Below are positions 12,148 through 23,599 of a DNA stretch of 64,000 bases, in pieces. The notes under the pieces are model-generated. The model worked only from the letters and a program-made list of their open reading frames with translations. It was not told the DNA's origin and did not search any database. Position numbers and translations under genes: made by a program. Positions within the stretch are counted from its first letter, which is position 1. Each line of letters opens with the position of its first letter. The stretch is from Neoconidiobolus thromboides FSU 785 (taxonomy: Eukaryota > Entomophthoromycota > Entomophthoromycetes > Entomophthorales > Neoconidiobolaceae). The stretch covers positions 1-64,000 of the forward strand of contig MU626282.1 of NCBI GenBank assembly GCA_025603075.1, given 5' to 3'.

Positions 12148-12826
12148 ATGACCTTAATAGAGGTACAAAAGAACCCACCATTGACACAAAATTTGGATAC
12201 TTCATGTCAGGTTAATTTAAATTCTTCTTGGACAAATTATAGGGGTAAGCTTAATACTTGCTTTTAGCGACTAGTTTAATGATTTTTTATTCATATTATC
12301 TCAATTTAACAGGGGCTTGGACTGTACACTTTGCAGTAATATTAGCCTTAAAGGTGATTTATTCCTGTATACCTATCATATCAAAGGAGCTGAGTTGGAC
12401 ATTGACTAATGTCACTTATAACTTTGTAATTATTGTTTGATAAATTGATATTTAATTTAAGCTAACGGATTTAAATAGCTAAGTTTTTGGATCTTTCATA
12501 CAATGACAGGTATTCCGTTTCAATTTAATCAAGGGGCTTACGACCATTTAACTTTATGGGAACAGATCGATAATGAAGCTCAGTATACTGCTACGAAGAA
12601 ATACCTTACTGCGTTACCAATTGCATTGTAATATTTTATTATTTTAAGAGAGAGTATTATTAACTAACCTCAAAAATCTAGGTTTATTTTAAGCACACAT
12701 TTTAGCCGTTACGATTTAGCTATGTTTAGTGTTAATTTATTGTTTTTATTAATTACCTTGATTGCTAAACTTCCCTCAATGCATAAGGTCAGGCTTTTTG
12801 GTATCAATCTAGTTCAAGTGGAGTAA
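12148..12826 (+). CDS. ORM1: ORMDL-family sphingolipid homeostasis protein
   Basis: Four exons: 12148-12244, 12313-12425, 12479 to about 12628, and a last exon from about 12683 to 12826, giving about 155 aa. The joined protein follows the ORMDL pattern: SSWTNYRGAWTVHF, then SWTLTNVTYN, HTMTGIPFQFNQGAYDHLTLWEQIDNEAQYTATKKYLT and a last part ending KLPSMHKVRLFGIN. Four hydrophobic segments are visible. ORM proteins sit in the ER membrane, bind serine palmitoyltransferase and restrain sphingolipid synthesis. The yeast-type N-terminal phosphorylated Ser cluster is short here (about 30 residues before the first membrane segment). The intron before exon 3 contains a branch-like GCTAAC. Confidence 0.93.
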
Positions 12827-13287
12827 TGGTGGGTTATTGATGAGTTATCTCTTATTCAATGACTCCTTTTTTCTTAGTATTTGATAATGAGTTATTTTTA
12901 GTTTATTTTATGTTGTATGATTTATTATTCTATAGTATGGTTGATTATTATTAAATCCTTTATGCGTATTTCAGTTTTTTGTTTTTATAAAACTATTAGT
13001 CTTTTGATAAGTTATATGGGAGTTTGATTGATTTAGTTATGTTCTTATTGATTGATGCTAAGAGTACCAATTTCTTTAATCAATATTGGTATTTTGTATA
13101 ATCTAGTAAAGTTTGATTTAATTTTTAAGCCTCAATAGGCTAATTAAAGAATAATCTAATGAAAAATAGCAGTAACAAAAAGTTTACAGAAGATTAAATG
13201 AAAGCTGAATTTTATTGTTTAAAATGAATTACAATTTAAAATTTTTATTAAAGAAACGCTTTATTTTTGTACTTAGCAAATAGCAAA
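12827..13287. other. convergent intergenic region ORM1/RPT5
   Basis: About 460 bp of AT-rich sequence between the convergent 3' ends of ORM1 and RPT5. No gene seen. Confidence 0.6.
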
Positions 13288-14986
13288 TTAAGCAAAATAT
13301 TGTAAGGATGTTTTCTTTTTAGCCATAACCTCTTGGATACCTACATAATAAAATAAACGATTACTCAAAAACAGTTATTTTAAAACTTACCATCCATAAA
13401 ATCTTCATGTTTCAGCGCTTTTCCACCTCTTCTAAGGGCAATCATACCTGCTTCAACAACTACTGCTTTACATTGTGCTCCATTAAATTCATCACAAGAA
13501 CGTGCTAATTCTAAAAAGTTGACATCGCCTTCAAGTTGCATTTTACGTGTATGAATGCGCATGATATCCGCTCTAGCCTCTTCATTAGGTAATGGGAATT
13601 CAATTTTACGATCTAAACGTCCAGATCTTAATAAGGCTGGATCAAGAATATCAATTCTATTTGTTGCTGCAATAACCTAAACAAATAAAAATAAGCTAAA
13701 TGTGAATATAGTTATAACAAATTTTTACTTTAATCCTTGAGTCTGAGCTAAAACCATCTAATTGATTAAGTAATTCCAACATAGTTCTTTGTACTTCACG
13801 ATCACCACTCTTATCACTATTAAATCTCTTAGTTCCAATAGCATCTAACTCATCAATGAAAATAATGCAAGGTGCTTTTTCTTTAGCAAGGTTAAATGCA
13901 TCTCTAACTAATTTAGCACCATCTCCTATAAACATCTAAAATGATACAATGAATTTAATTAATATTTTATGACATGATTCTATATTTACTTGAACTAACT
14001 GTGGTCCTGCAAGTTTCAAAAAGGTAGCATTAGTTTGTGCAGCACAGGCACGCGCTAATAAAGTTTTACCAGTACCTGGAGGCCCATACATTAAGACACC
14101 TAAAATTTTATTTAAGTCGAAATTCTATTTACTTAATCGTTGATATTACCCTTTGGAGGTTTAATTCCTAAGTTAGTGAAACGTTCAGGGTTGTTCATAG
14201 GGAGTACTAAAGCCTCAACTAACTCATCGATTTGAGTAGTTAATCCACCAATATCACCATAATCTTCTATTGGTTTTTCATCCACTTCCATAGCTTTAAC
14301 TCTCTGATCATATCTAATTTGAATTTTAAGTTTGAATTCTTTTATACTATAAAATTTAGTTACTCCGTTGGTAAAGTTTCTAAAACTAAATAAGAATCCT
14401 TATTGACACCAATTAAATCTCCTGGTGCTAATTTATCGTTATCAACTAACCCAATAATTGGCAAAAAGATAGTCTATTTCAATTTTATTAAATAAAACAA
14501 ATAAATTTACATAAAAATCTTATTTACCTGCCTAGTTGAAGTTTTAATAACTGCTGATTTTCCTTTAACAGCAGTTTCATCTTCATCAGTTACTCCATCA
14601 TCTATTATTTTATTTGTATCATCTTCTAAGATCTAAAAAATAATTTTTAATAAAATAAGCGTTTACTTTAATCTAAATTAAGCATTACTTCAACTACATT
14701 ACCAACTAAATAAGGTAACTGTTTACTCATCTCAATCTTATCTTTATTTTCTTTAATTTTTTCAGACATTGAATTTTGTTCATGTTGTAAACGAGAGAAC
14801 TCAGACTTCATTACCTAATAAAATACTTAATTCAAATTTAACCATCTTAAAAAAAGTAATTACTTTGATATCATTATCTAATAAGCGACAACGATTTGAG
14901 ATTTCTGAATTACTTAAGCGTAAAATTTCTTCATCAAGATCTGAAAAATGTTCTTCAGTTAGTAAAGTTTCATTCAAGGCTGCCAT
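13288..14986 (-). CDS. RPT5: 26S proteasome regulatory ATPase Rpt5 (PSMC3)
   Basis: A gene with about nine exons. Exon 1 (14986-14864) encodes the N-terminal coiled coil. Later exons give an OB-type segment ([19 protein letters not shown]), the Walker [21 protein letters not shown], and the exon at 13736-13935 with Walker [12 protein letters not shown] and the sensor/arginine-finger region. The matches ([52 protein letters not shown]) are specific to Rpt5 among the six Rpt paralogues. It unfolds substrates and helps open the 20S gate. The last exon (about 13338-13288) ends LQYFA. The family normally ends in an HbYX motif (yeast FYA, human YYA), so the penultimate Tyr is Phe here. The donor of the second exon is GAA/GTAATGC; reading on would meet a stop. 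Confidence 0.93.
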
Positions 14987-15512
14987 CGTTATCTTTTATT
15001 TTTTATTTTATTAAAATGAATTGAAATTGCTTAGAGTCCTTCTTTTAAGATTACGTGTTTCTTGCTTGAGATTATTTACTTCAGTTTTATAGGTTTTTAT
15101 TGGCTACAAATTTACTTTTTGCACTGCATTTTAAGCGAATTTACAATATCGAGTTCACTATATTTAGTTAAATTTTTATTATTGGATTGTAAATTAGATA
15201 GTGGAAGTTATTTATTAGATTGATTTTTAAATAGTAAATTTGTTTACTTGTAATAGTACATAAAAAAAGTAATAATAAAGTTAGAAACGTTTATACCTAA
15301 ATTCTTAATATTATATTTTATTTAATAAAAGCAAACTGTTATATTACTGACAAAATTTAATGATAGAGTTGGTTTCAAACCTAAAAAATGAGTGGAAGGC
15401 AACTAAAATATACAATAAATTTAAACAAACAAACAATATTAAAAAGCTATATAAAGAAGTGTATCAACATTAAAAAATATACCAAAATAGCTTCTATTTC
15501 TATTTAATAACA
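14987..15512. other. intergenic RPT5/RRP45
   Basis: About 520 bp, upstream of RPT5 and downstream of RRP45. AT-rich, nothing recognised. Confidence 0.6.
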
Positions 15513-16589
15513 TTAAGCGCCAATCTGTTCTTTATGACTTTCTTTTAACTTTTCAATAAATTGTTTAGAAATAGTAGCTGTAAGCTGATTACATCTTATT
15601 AATTGTTCAGGCTCAAGTGGTGTACCACCTGGTTTTGAAAAGGCACAAATTTCTTGAAATAAATTCATCGATATAGAAAGTGTACCATCTTTAATTTGTT
15701 CTTCAATATTGGTTGGATCAACAACGAATTGTTCACTATAAAAAATCATCAAAACCTTTTACTTATTTTAGTAATATTCATGTTAGTAGTCTTACCCTTG
15801 ATTAAAAAATGCAAAGGTTACTGAAACTGGAAAATGGTGAATGGTTAATGGAATTAATGCTTTTTCTTGGGCTGTATGCTAATAAAGTTAATACATTATA
15901 AAAATAAAGCTTATTATTTTATTTACGATGGTAAACTCGTCACCTTGTACAGTAACGTCAGGACGACGAAAGTGTAAGAGGGAAGCTAGAGTAGCCAAAC
16001 AACCAGCATCAATTAGATTACCATCATGATTATTGAAATGTAAATCAACCCTAATTTCAAATACCTAAATCTTTATAAGACAAACACGACTTTATGAAAA
16101 AAAAAATACTTTTTCTCCAGCTTTAATACACAAGCTTTCCAAATCTAAAGCCCTCGATTTTTTAATTGTTTTTTCTAAAAATCGAGAAATAGCTATTTCT
16201 TCATCGGATGATCTATTTAAACGTTAAATCATTATATTTTAATTTATTAACACTTACTTTCCAAGTTCATATTTAACATTTGAGATGGGGTGTAATTCCG
16301 AAAAAATTTTAAGAATACCTTCAGAACCTCTAGTTTCTCTAGGAGTTACCACTGTACATGAAGTTCTTGCTAAAACCCTATTTATTTATTGAATTTGAAA
16401 TTTGACTATTTAAATTAATAATTACTTTGTTTTTCCTAATTGGATAGATACTGAACCATAAACTTTTTTATCATAAACTATCTGTATTTCACGAACATCA
16501 TATTTTCCACGTCCATCAGAGCGTTTGCCTTTAGCTACACTCTTCAATAAAAATTCTTTTTCGTTTTCACTTAATGTGTTGAATACCAT
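15513..16589 (-). CDS. RRP45: exosome core subunit Rrp45 (EXOSC9), RNase PH-like
   Basis: A gene of about six exons starting at 16589 (MVFNTLSENEKEFLLKSVAK, then GKRSDGRGKYDVREIQI). It continues with VSIQLGKTK, TSCTVVTPRETRGSEG, RALDLESLCIKAGEKVFEIR, VDLHFNNHDGNLIDAGCLAT, LHFRRPDVTVQGDEF, PLTIHHFPVSVTFAFF and the last exon EQFVVDPTNIEEQ to QIGA. This order and the phrases NHDGN and FRRPDVTVQGD match Rrp45/EXOSC9 rather than Rrp42/43/46. It is a structural, catalytically inactive member of the six-subunit exosome ring for RNA 3'-5' decay and processing in nucleus and cytosol. It lacks the long C-terminal tail of the human protein. Adjacent PRPF38B is transcribed divergently from about 130 bp away. 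Confidence 0.92.
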
Positions 16590-16719
16590 TTTAACACAAT
16601 TTTGATATTTTTATTTTTTTACTATTAGTAGGCTATGATTTAATTTGAGGATTTTTATTGGTTAATTCAAGTATTTGAATAGAATTTTAGATCTATTTAC
16701 TTTAGTTTATTTTTTCAAT

Positions 16720-17895
16720 ATGAAAACCAACCATTTGGAATTTTGGGGCAATGCTACAAATATGAATTTGAATAATATTGTTTATTCAAATATCAAATTA
16801 TCTATGTATTATAAATCATTAAGGTAGTATCTTATCAAAAGTTTTTTAAAAAAGAAGCTAATAATTTAAATAGTGAAATCACCGAAGTTCATGAGCTTAT
16901 TGATGAGATTTATAACTCAGGTAAAACTATAGTGTTAATTATCATAATAATATTAACTAAATTTGTATTTTTAAATAATCAATAGTGGATTATTTAGGTA
17001 TGTTTTAAGTAAGAAAATTGCAATTGAACTTTAGAATTGAGTTTAAACTAATTTTTTAATTTAACAGAACCTTTTACAACCGGTTCAGTACCTTCAAGTT
17101 GCTATTGTTTGTTATTTAAAATGTGGAATATGAAACTTAATGGTAAACAGATACGTACTTTTGTGGATAGTAAGGACTCGCCGTAAGATATATTTTTAAA
17201 ACTAGCTTTAACATACTAAGAATTTCAATAGTTATATTCGTGCATTAGGGTTTCTTTATCTTCGTTATGTTTGTAAACCAGAGAATATTTGGGCTTGGTT
17301 TGAGGACTACTTAGAAGATGAAGAGAGCTTAAATCTAACAAAAGGCCCTAATCATAAAATAATGTAATTAATCATTTTTAAAAGTAATTCAAAAACTAAT
17401 TTCTTTAGTACAATTGGTAAATTATGTCGCTTATTATTAGAAGATATGAAATTTTGTGGTACTTTATTACCTCGTATACCAGTACCAATTGCTCGACAAA
17501 TTGAAAAGTCATTAGGTGAAAAGAACAACAATGAAAAGTAAATTTTATTTGTATTTAATTAGTCAACTTATTAGTTATGTCTTAGGAAAGAAAGTAAATA
17601 CAAGAATAGATCACGATCTCCAGATAATCTGAGAAGACACCGTTCACCAGATAGAAGAAGACGTCGATCACCTTCACCTCACCGTCATAGACGAGATTCC
17701 AGATCACCAGATCATCGACGCTCACGTAATTATGATCGAAGGGATCGTTCCCGCTCTAGGTCCCCTAGATCTAGCCATCGTTATCCAGATTCCAAAAGAG
17801 ATTATTATGATAGAGAGTCAAGAAGTGCAAGTGGAAATGGAAATCAAGATTCTAAAGGGTATAAAGAAACTAGAAGTATTCGTAGATACGATTAA
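16720..17895 (+). CDS. PRPF38B: pre-mRNA splicing factor PRPF38B-like
   Basis: Starts MKTNHLEFWGNATNMNLNNI and runs over about seven short exons. It shows the PRP38 core: EVHELIDEIYN, EPFTTGSVPSSCYCLLFKMW, DSPYIRALGFLYLRY, WAWFEDYLEDEE, TIGKLCRLLLEDMKFCGTLL and PRIPVPIARQIEK. The C-terminal exon (from about 17587) encodes an RS-rich tail (SRSPD, RRRRSPSPHRHRR and repeats) ending RSIRRYD. PRPF38B was chosen over PRPF38A because of the FWGN start and the GTLLPRIPVP segment plus RS tail. It is a component of the spliceosomal B complex environment in the nucleus. SF3B1 in the same window is functionally related but not adjacent. Confidence 0.92.
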
Positions 17896-18421
17896 AAATT
17901 GAAGGATTTTGTAGTAAAATTCAATGTATTTAAACACTGTACTGCATTCTCTATTTAGTCTTCTACAATAAAATTGCTAGATATAGTGTTAGATAAGTAT
18001 TGTTGCTTATTAAAATTAATTTTATAGTAATAGTCTTATTTAATTATGTTTCATAAATTATAAACCATTTTGCTATCTAAATGAAATTTTAGACAGGGAC
18101 TCAAAAAAGATGTTTGTCTTAAATAAGTTTAAATAACCGAGATCATTTAATAGTACAATAAAAATAAATAGCTATGACTTTGATTCCTATAAAGATAATC
18201 ACGATCTTACCATCTTATAGTCACCCTTTACTCATAAACTTATTAATAATTCATACTCAAATCATCAGATTATATTAACGTTATAAACATGATCTTATAA
18301 ATACACCACCAATCATACTCACTAAATGTGACTTATGACATCATCTGATTTTAAATGGTAAATTAAGCTCAGAAACAAAACATATAAAATGAAATAATGA
18401 AATATTTTTCATAAGAATAAG
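17896..18421. other. intergenic PRPF38B/SRX1
   Basis: About 525 bp with no gene. Likely 3' UTR of PRPF38B followed by the SRX1 promoter. No motif can be assigned with confidence. Confidence 0.6.
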
Positions 18422-18902
18422 ATGGATTACAAAGCAAGCGTACCAAGCATTGTGAATAAAAAAAGAAAATTAGATGTTGAAGAAGGTATTTTTTTTGAAA
18501 CTATGCCGTTTCATATGACTGAAGAGCAAACTATATCACCTGGAGAACCTCAAAATTCAAGTGTGGAGATACATAACATACCATTGAATGTAGTCTGCAG
18601 ACCAATACCTCCTGTTCTTGATGATTCTAAAGTCGAGATATTTAGAAGGGATCTGGAAGTAAATCTTTTCAAAAAAACTTGAAAGTAAAGTTAAACTTTT
18701 TTATTAGAATGGTGCCGACTTTCCACCCATTGATGTACATGAAATAGAACATGAGGGGAACTTTTATTACTATGCTTTTGGAGGTTGTCATAGATGGAGG
18801 GCTCATCAACTTTCAGGCAAGCAAAGCATCAAGGCGAAGATCATCCCTACTGATAAAAAAGTGCTCAATATTTACCTTGGGGCCTCAAATCCTTTCAAAT
18901 AA
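18422..18902 (+). CDS. SRX1: sulfiredoxin
   Basis: Two exons (18422-18658, 18708-18902) separated by a 49-bp intron, about 143 aa. Exon 1 carries a variable N-terminal part and then VEIHNIPLNVVCRPIPPVLD. Exon 2 gives DFPPIDVHEIEHEGNFYYYA and FGGCHRWRAHQL, which holds the catalytic Cys in the GGCHR signature, then the ending VLNIYLGASNPFK. Sulfiredoxin repairs over-oxidised (sulfinic) peroxiredoxin cysteines using ATP in the cytosol. The N-terminal 45 residues, with a KKRK cluster, are longer than in the yeast protein. No stress-response element was confirmed upstream. Confidence 0.95.
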
Positions 18903-19013
18903 TTCTTATTAAACTTTCAATGTATTTTTTCATATTTTTGAGCTTTTAACCAATTATAATTTAGTTCACTAATTTTAAAGTGATATCTTTTTTAAATTCC
19001 AAAGGTTGGAATA

Positions 19014-20682
19014 ATGTATTTGAAATTATTCGCGCTATCATCAGCGTTAAAAGTGCTGCTGTTTAATGGATAGTAAATTGAAAAGTTATATAACATGAAA
19101 TAAAATATTTAAACTTTAATAGTCATTCCACCGATTTTGAAGTTCATAGAAATTGGCTAGCGATTACATATAGTCTTCCGATAAATCAATGGTACTATGA
19201 AGTAAGTAATAATTAGAAGCTAATGAAATAGAGTTGTAATTATGAAATCCAGAAAACAAGTGAATGGACATTAGATTATCCTCCATTTTTTGCATGGTTT
19301 GAATATTGTTTATCACATTTTGCTAAGCATTTTGATCCTAAAATGTTAGTGATTAATAATTTGAATTATAAATCTACTGGAACTATTTATTTTCAACGAT
19401 TTTCGGTTATCGTTTCGGAACTAGTGCTAATATATGCTTTGTATAGGTATTTACTTATATTATATATCAGCATTTATTACAATTTCGTTTTTAAAACTTA
19501 GACTTTCAAATCTTAAGGAATATAAATCAAATAGCTTAAGTAAAATAATGGTCGTCCTTACTTTTTTGAATCCATGTTTATTAATTGTGGATCATATTCA
19601 TTTTCAGTATAACGGTTTTATGTTCGGTATATTATTGTTGTCTTTGGTAGAAGCTATTCAAGTAACTTTAGTTGTTTTGCTATTTATAATATTAAATTCA
19701 ATTGCAATTCTAGACTAATTACATTTCCAGTGGTATTTTGTTTGCGATACTACTAAACTTTAAACACATTTTTTTATACCTTGCACCCGCCTATTTTGTT
19801 TTCTTACTTAGAGCTTATTGTATGAATGTCAACCAAGGAGGTTTAGCAATAGTCAGTTTTTTGAAAAGGTTGAGTTTATTGGGCTTATGTGTCATTTTCG
19901 TATTCTTGATTTCCCTATTTCCATTTGTTTATTATGAACAATTGCCCCAACTACTTTCAAGGTTATTTCCATTTCAGCGAGGATTATCACATGCTTATTG
20001 GGCACCTAATGTATGGGCAGTTTATTCCTTTATTGATCGATGCTTATTATTTATATTATCGAAATATGATTCAAGTTACCAAAATGTGGCATCCGTTACT
20101 CGAGGCTTAGTTGGGGACGTTCAATTCGGTATCTTACCTCAAATTTTACCTAAACATACCTTTATACTTACTTTATTGGCCCAATTACCCATTCTAGTTA
20201 AACTATGGATTAACCCAAATACCAAAAATTTTCTAAACTCAATTGTTTTATGTGGATTCGGCTCCTATCTTTTTGGTTGGCATGTGCATGAAAAAGCAAT
20301 TATGATGGTTTTGTTACCATTGAGCTTCATATGTATTGAGAACAGAAAGTTAAGAGCATTTCATCTCTTCATCAATGTGGTAGCCAATTTTTCGCTACTT
20401 CCCTTAGTATTTTACAAGTTGGAATCTATTATTGTTAGTATTATTTTACTTATTTGGGCTATTTGTGCCTCCTCTTTACTTAATTCAGTACCATCATCTA
20501 TTTTGATTAAAGTTTATTATGCTGGTTTCGCGGGGCTTAATGCTATTTTATTAGTTAGCTTTTTTGAAGTAGATATGTTTTTGAAATATTCATTTTTACC
20601 CCTACTTTTAACTTCAATCTATTGTGCTATTGGTATCATTGGCTCTTGGGCTTACTTTTATTTTTATGCTCTTAAATTGTAG
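19014..20682 (+). CDS. ALG8: ALG8 dolichyl-P-glucose alpha-1,3-glucosyltransferase
   Basis: About four coding exons. Exon 1 from 19014 ([19 protein letters not shown]) splices so that TA/T makes Tyr. Exon 2 has [19 protein letters not shown] with the acidic luminal residue needed for catalysis in ALG6/8 enzymes. Exon 3 continues [20 protein letters not shown]; then an exon with [20 protein letters not shown]; and a last exon to 20682 with [33 protein letters not shown], the [10 protein letters not shown] motif and about five further membrane segments. The enzyme adds the second glucose to the lipid-linked oligosaccharide at the ER lumen. [11 protein letters not shown] and YWAPN identify ALG8 rather than ALG6. 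Two related loci follow downstream (21416-22927 and about 23600-24345). Confidence 0.94.
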
Positions 20683-21415
20683 AGTTTTTATGCTTGAGGA
20701 TGAGTTTTTAGCAGATTTTGGTAGTGAAATAATATGACAATTGCTTCTTTAGTGCTATTTTGGGTTATGTTGCTTTTTAAATCTAATAAAAGCATCACTT
20801 AATAAATTGGAAAGAGCATATATGGGGTTCAAATATTCAAATAGTAATTTAATGGAATCATGTTTATATCATTAAGTTTTACTTAGAATTAAAAACAATC
20901 CATAAAATGTAAGTTCTTAAAAAATCTTATCCAAAAACATAATGTTCTAAAGTAAGAGAGATATTTACTAAAATAAGCCATGAGCTAAGAAAATTTATCC
21001 AATTAAAAATGATGACTTGAAAGCAGCCAATTACCTTAAGTCATATATTGAATATAGAAAATAAGAAAAATAAAAAATAAAAAATAAAAAATATAAAGCT
21101 ATTTATTTTGTTTGTTTCGTTCTTAATTTCATTTCGAAAGTATTATTAAAACATGATAAAAAACCATCATTATTACACCATGCTATCCGTAGTCACTAGA
21201 ATGCTGTTAATGCAGTTTAGGTAAGTTTATTATGGTTTAAACTCAAGGTGATAACTAATAAATGAATATTTAGTTTATACAAACAGCCTATTATTATAAC
21301 TAATAATATAACAAGTTTAGACATCTATAATCATGTAATTTATAATTTGTAAAATAAATCAAAGTAATTAACAATAATTTAATAGAAGGAGAGTATTTGC
21401 GAATTAGGGAATAAT
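20683..21415. other. interval between ALG8 and its paralogue
   Basis: 730 bp with a short AAAAAT microsatellite at about 21068-21095. A possible mini-exon, ATG at about 21180 followed by a GTAAGT at about 21219 (MLSVVTRMLLMQF), could be a first exon of the downstream paralogue. It lacks any ALG8 similarity beyond hydrophobicity. Confidence 0.4.
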
Positions 21416-22927
21416 ATGAGTGAATGGGTGAAATACACTATTGATTATATTCATTTTTTATTTCGATTAATAGCTATTAATCTCAATTTGAATGAATTTC
21501 ATATCAAATTAATTCAATTTGTATTTTATGATTTTATATTTATTTATTCTTTAATTAAGTAAGTTTTTTCAAATATTTTAAATATTAAACTAACTTTATA
21601 AAATAGATATTTTGAATCTAATACCATCAAAAGAATTCAAAAACATAACCCGTTGATATATTTAATTGTATTGAATCATTGCTTATTGACTATAAAAAGT
21701 GATAATTATTATTATGGTTTATTAGCTGGGACGTTATTATTATCTTTAAGAGAAATGATTCAGGTAATAAAATTTATTTCAATTAAAATAATCAAAATAA
21801 TTTTAATCTCGTAGGGAAATTACATGAATAGTAGTTTATTATTTAGTATTTTGATAAATTTAAATGATTTATTTATATATCTACTACCTACTTACATCAT
21901 CTATTTATCAGCCCCATTTGTCAAATTAATTCAAAGCACTAGAAGCTCAATTCCCTTTTACAAATTGATATTTCTATTAATGAACATTTATTTACTTACT
22001 ATAAATTCCACACACATTAATAATATACTTTACCTATCCAATGATTCTTTTGCTCAATTATTTCCATTTCAGACTAAGTCTCTCACTAGTCATTATCTAT
22101 CTAACTTTTGGTTGATATACTCATATACAGAACATCTACTCCAGCAATTAGCTATCAAACTTTACCAACTATCAACAAACATTCCTTATTTCGAAAAATT
22201 TTATACTTGTTTTTTCCCAATATCAAATCAGAAGCCGTTCTACTCTTATGAAGATGCATTATATCTACTACTTACAGACCCTCATGTAAATACTGTATTT
22301 GATATGTTTAGTAAAGCAATGCCTAAATCCCCTGAGGAGTATAACTATTTACTTGAGATTATCAAGCTAGTTCAATTCAAGTGGTTGGCTCAAATTTATC
22401 CTAATATTGTGATATGGTCTGGCATGTTGATTCAAATACCCAGTTTATGTCAATTAATATGTAGGCGAAATAAGCAATTTTTTATTAATTGTGTATGTAT
22501 CAGTTTGTTTTCAATTAGTTTATTTCAGTATGTTAGATTTGAGAATTTGATGGGTTATTTGCTAATGATAATAAGTGCTTTGTACATTTCAGCGGATAGC
22601 GGCAAATGTAACTTTATTTATCTAGGTTGCAATCTATTAGTGGCCTGCTATTATTTACTTGAAGTCAATGATATTAATGTGTTTTTGACTGTTACTTTAT
22701 TAGTAATAATAACGACTTGTTTAATTTATTTTACTAAACATTCAATTGTAATCAGCAATTTCTATTTAGTTTTGGTTATCATTTTAGTAGTGCCAATTGT
22801 GGAACATTTACTTTACCTTCTAGACGTTGAGATTTTGAAATTGCCATTTTATTTTAACCCACTTTGCATTGCCCTTGTTCACACTTTGCTTTTTGTTAAG
22901 CTTTGTTATTCCATGATTTTTGAATAA
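21416..22927 (+). CDS. diverged ALG8 paralogue lacking the catalytic exon
   Basis: Exons 21416-21558, 21607-21763 and 21815-22927 form an uninterrupted frame of about 470 codons. It keeps the ALG8 exon layout at the matching points. SEWVKYTIDY aligns with ALG8 [30 protein letters not shown] with [27 protein letters not shown] with LLSLVEAIQ, and LFPFQTKSLTSHYLSNFW with [18 protein letters not shown]. About eight hydrophobic segments are predicted by eye. The exon with [11 protein letters not shown] is absent, YWAPN is YLSNF, and [10 protein letters not shown] is replaced by FQYVRFENLM. The last exon also carries an extra loop of about 60 residues. It is probably not a glucosyltransferase, yet the long open frame in such AT-rich DNA suggests selection or recent origin. 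A 5' exon may be missing from this model. Confidence 0.7.
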
Positions 22928-23220
22928 TAAATAATAAATAATAAATAATCATTTGAGTATAAAATACGTATTTGAATTTCAATCAAACTGATAAATAAAT
23001 AATTTATTAAATTTAGTGTCAATTCTAACACTCTAATTTTTATAGCCTTAGCTTAACATTTAATTAATTGAAATGAATTCTATCTTCCACCAGGATACAA
23101 AACATAAATGAAGGAAAAAAATTGGTAATAAAAAGGTGAAAATAAAATTTTAAATTTCTTAATTTTCAGCTTAAAGAATATAAAGAATACCACTTTATAG
23201 TGATTATTCCTTTAATATGA
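22928..23220. other. AAT-rich microsatellite and spacer
   Basis: The paralogue stop codon is followed at once by about four AATAAAT units (22924-22950). The remainder is unremarkable AT-rich sequence. Confidence 0.6.
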
Positions 23221-23495
23221 TGCAAAGAAGATCACCTATATGACTATGTAAACGCAGCAGTACATATTGCTGAAGATAGAGGTAAAACAATAATCAATAG
23301 AGGGTTAATTGTACTCCATGAACTGAATTATGTTAACTTTTTAAAATTATTGAGCTTATTAAAAGTCAACAACGTCGTCCGTGTAATGGACTTCGCCATT
23401 TTTAAGTAATATAAAAGCTTAGGGTGGAGCAGGACAGATTTAATGATATTTATTATGTCAATCTACGGGTTTATTCATAATTATAGATACAACAC
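23221..23495 (+). pseudogene. decayed fragment of COG2907 oxidase
   Basis: It aligns at nucleotide level with the 5' third of the oxidase gene at 9546-11084. The fragment reads IVLHELNYVNFLKLLSLLKV where the gene reads IVFNELNYPNFLKFLSLLKV, then DFAIFK-stop-YKSLGWSRTDL for SFAVSKQHGNLEWSGTNL. It has at least one in-frame TAA, a deletion in the following segment, and neither the start with the GSGISG motif nor any 3' part. It is directly followed by an ALG8 remnant, although the two source genes lie 8 kb apart on opposite strands. Confidence 0.85.
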
Positions 23496-23599
23496 TTGTA
23501 AAAGCTATCCCAAAATTTCAAATGAGCAACTTTAGATCAATTTTTCAGTAGTTAGTAGCTAAAAAGTAATCATTGGAGTTAACCACTTAAAATTTCAAG

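Noticed and set aside
14641-14700. Reading RPT5 exon 2 through to LNLD
   Set aside because: That frame meets TAA at once. The donor GAA/GTAATGC joins VVE to ILEDD, which fits the Rpt5 family.
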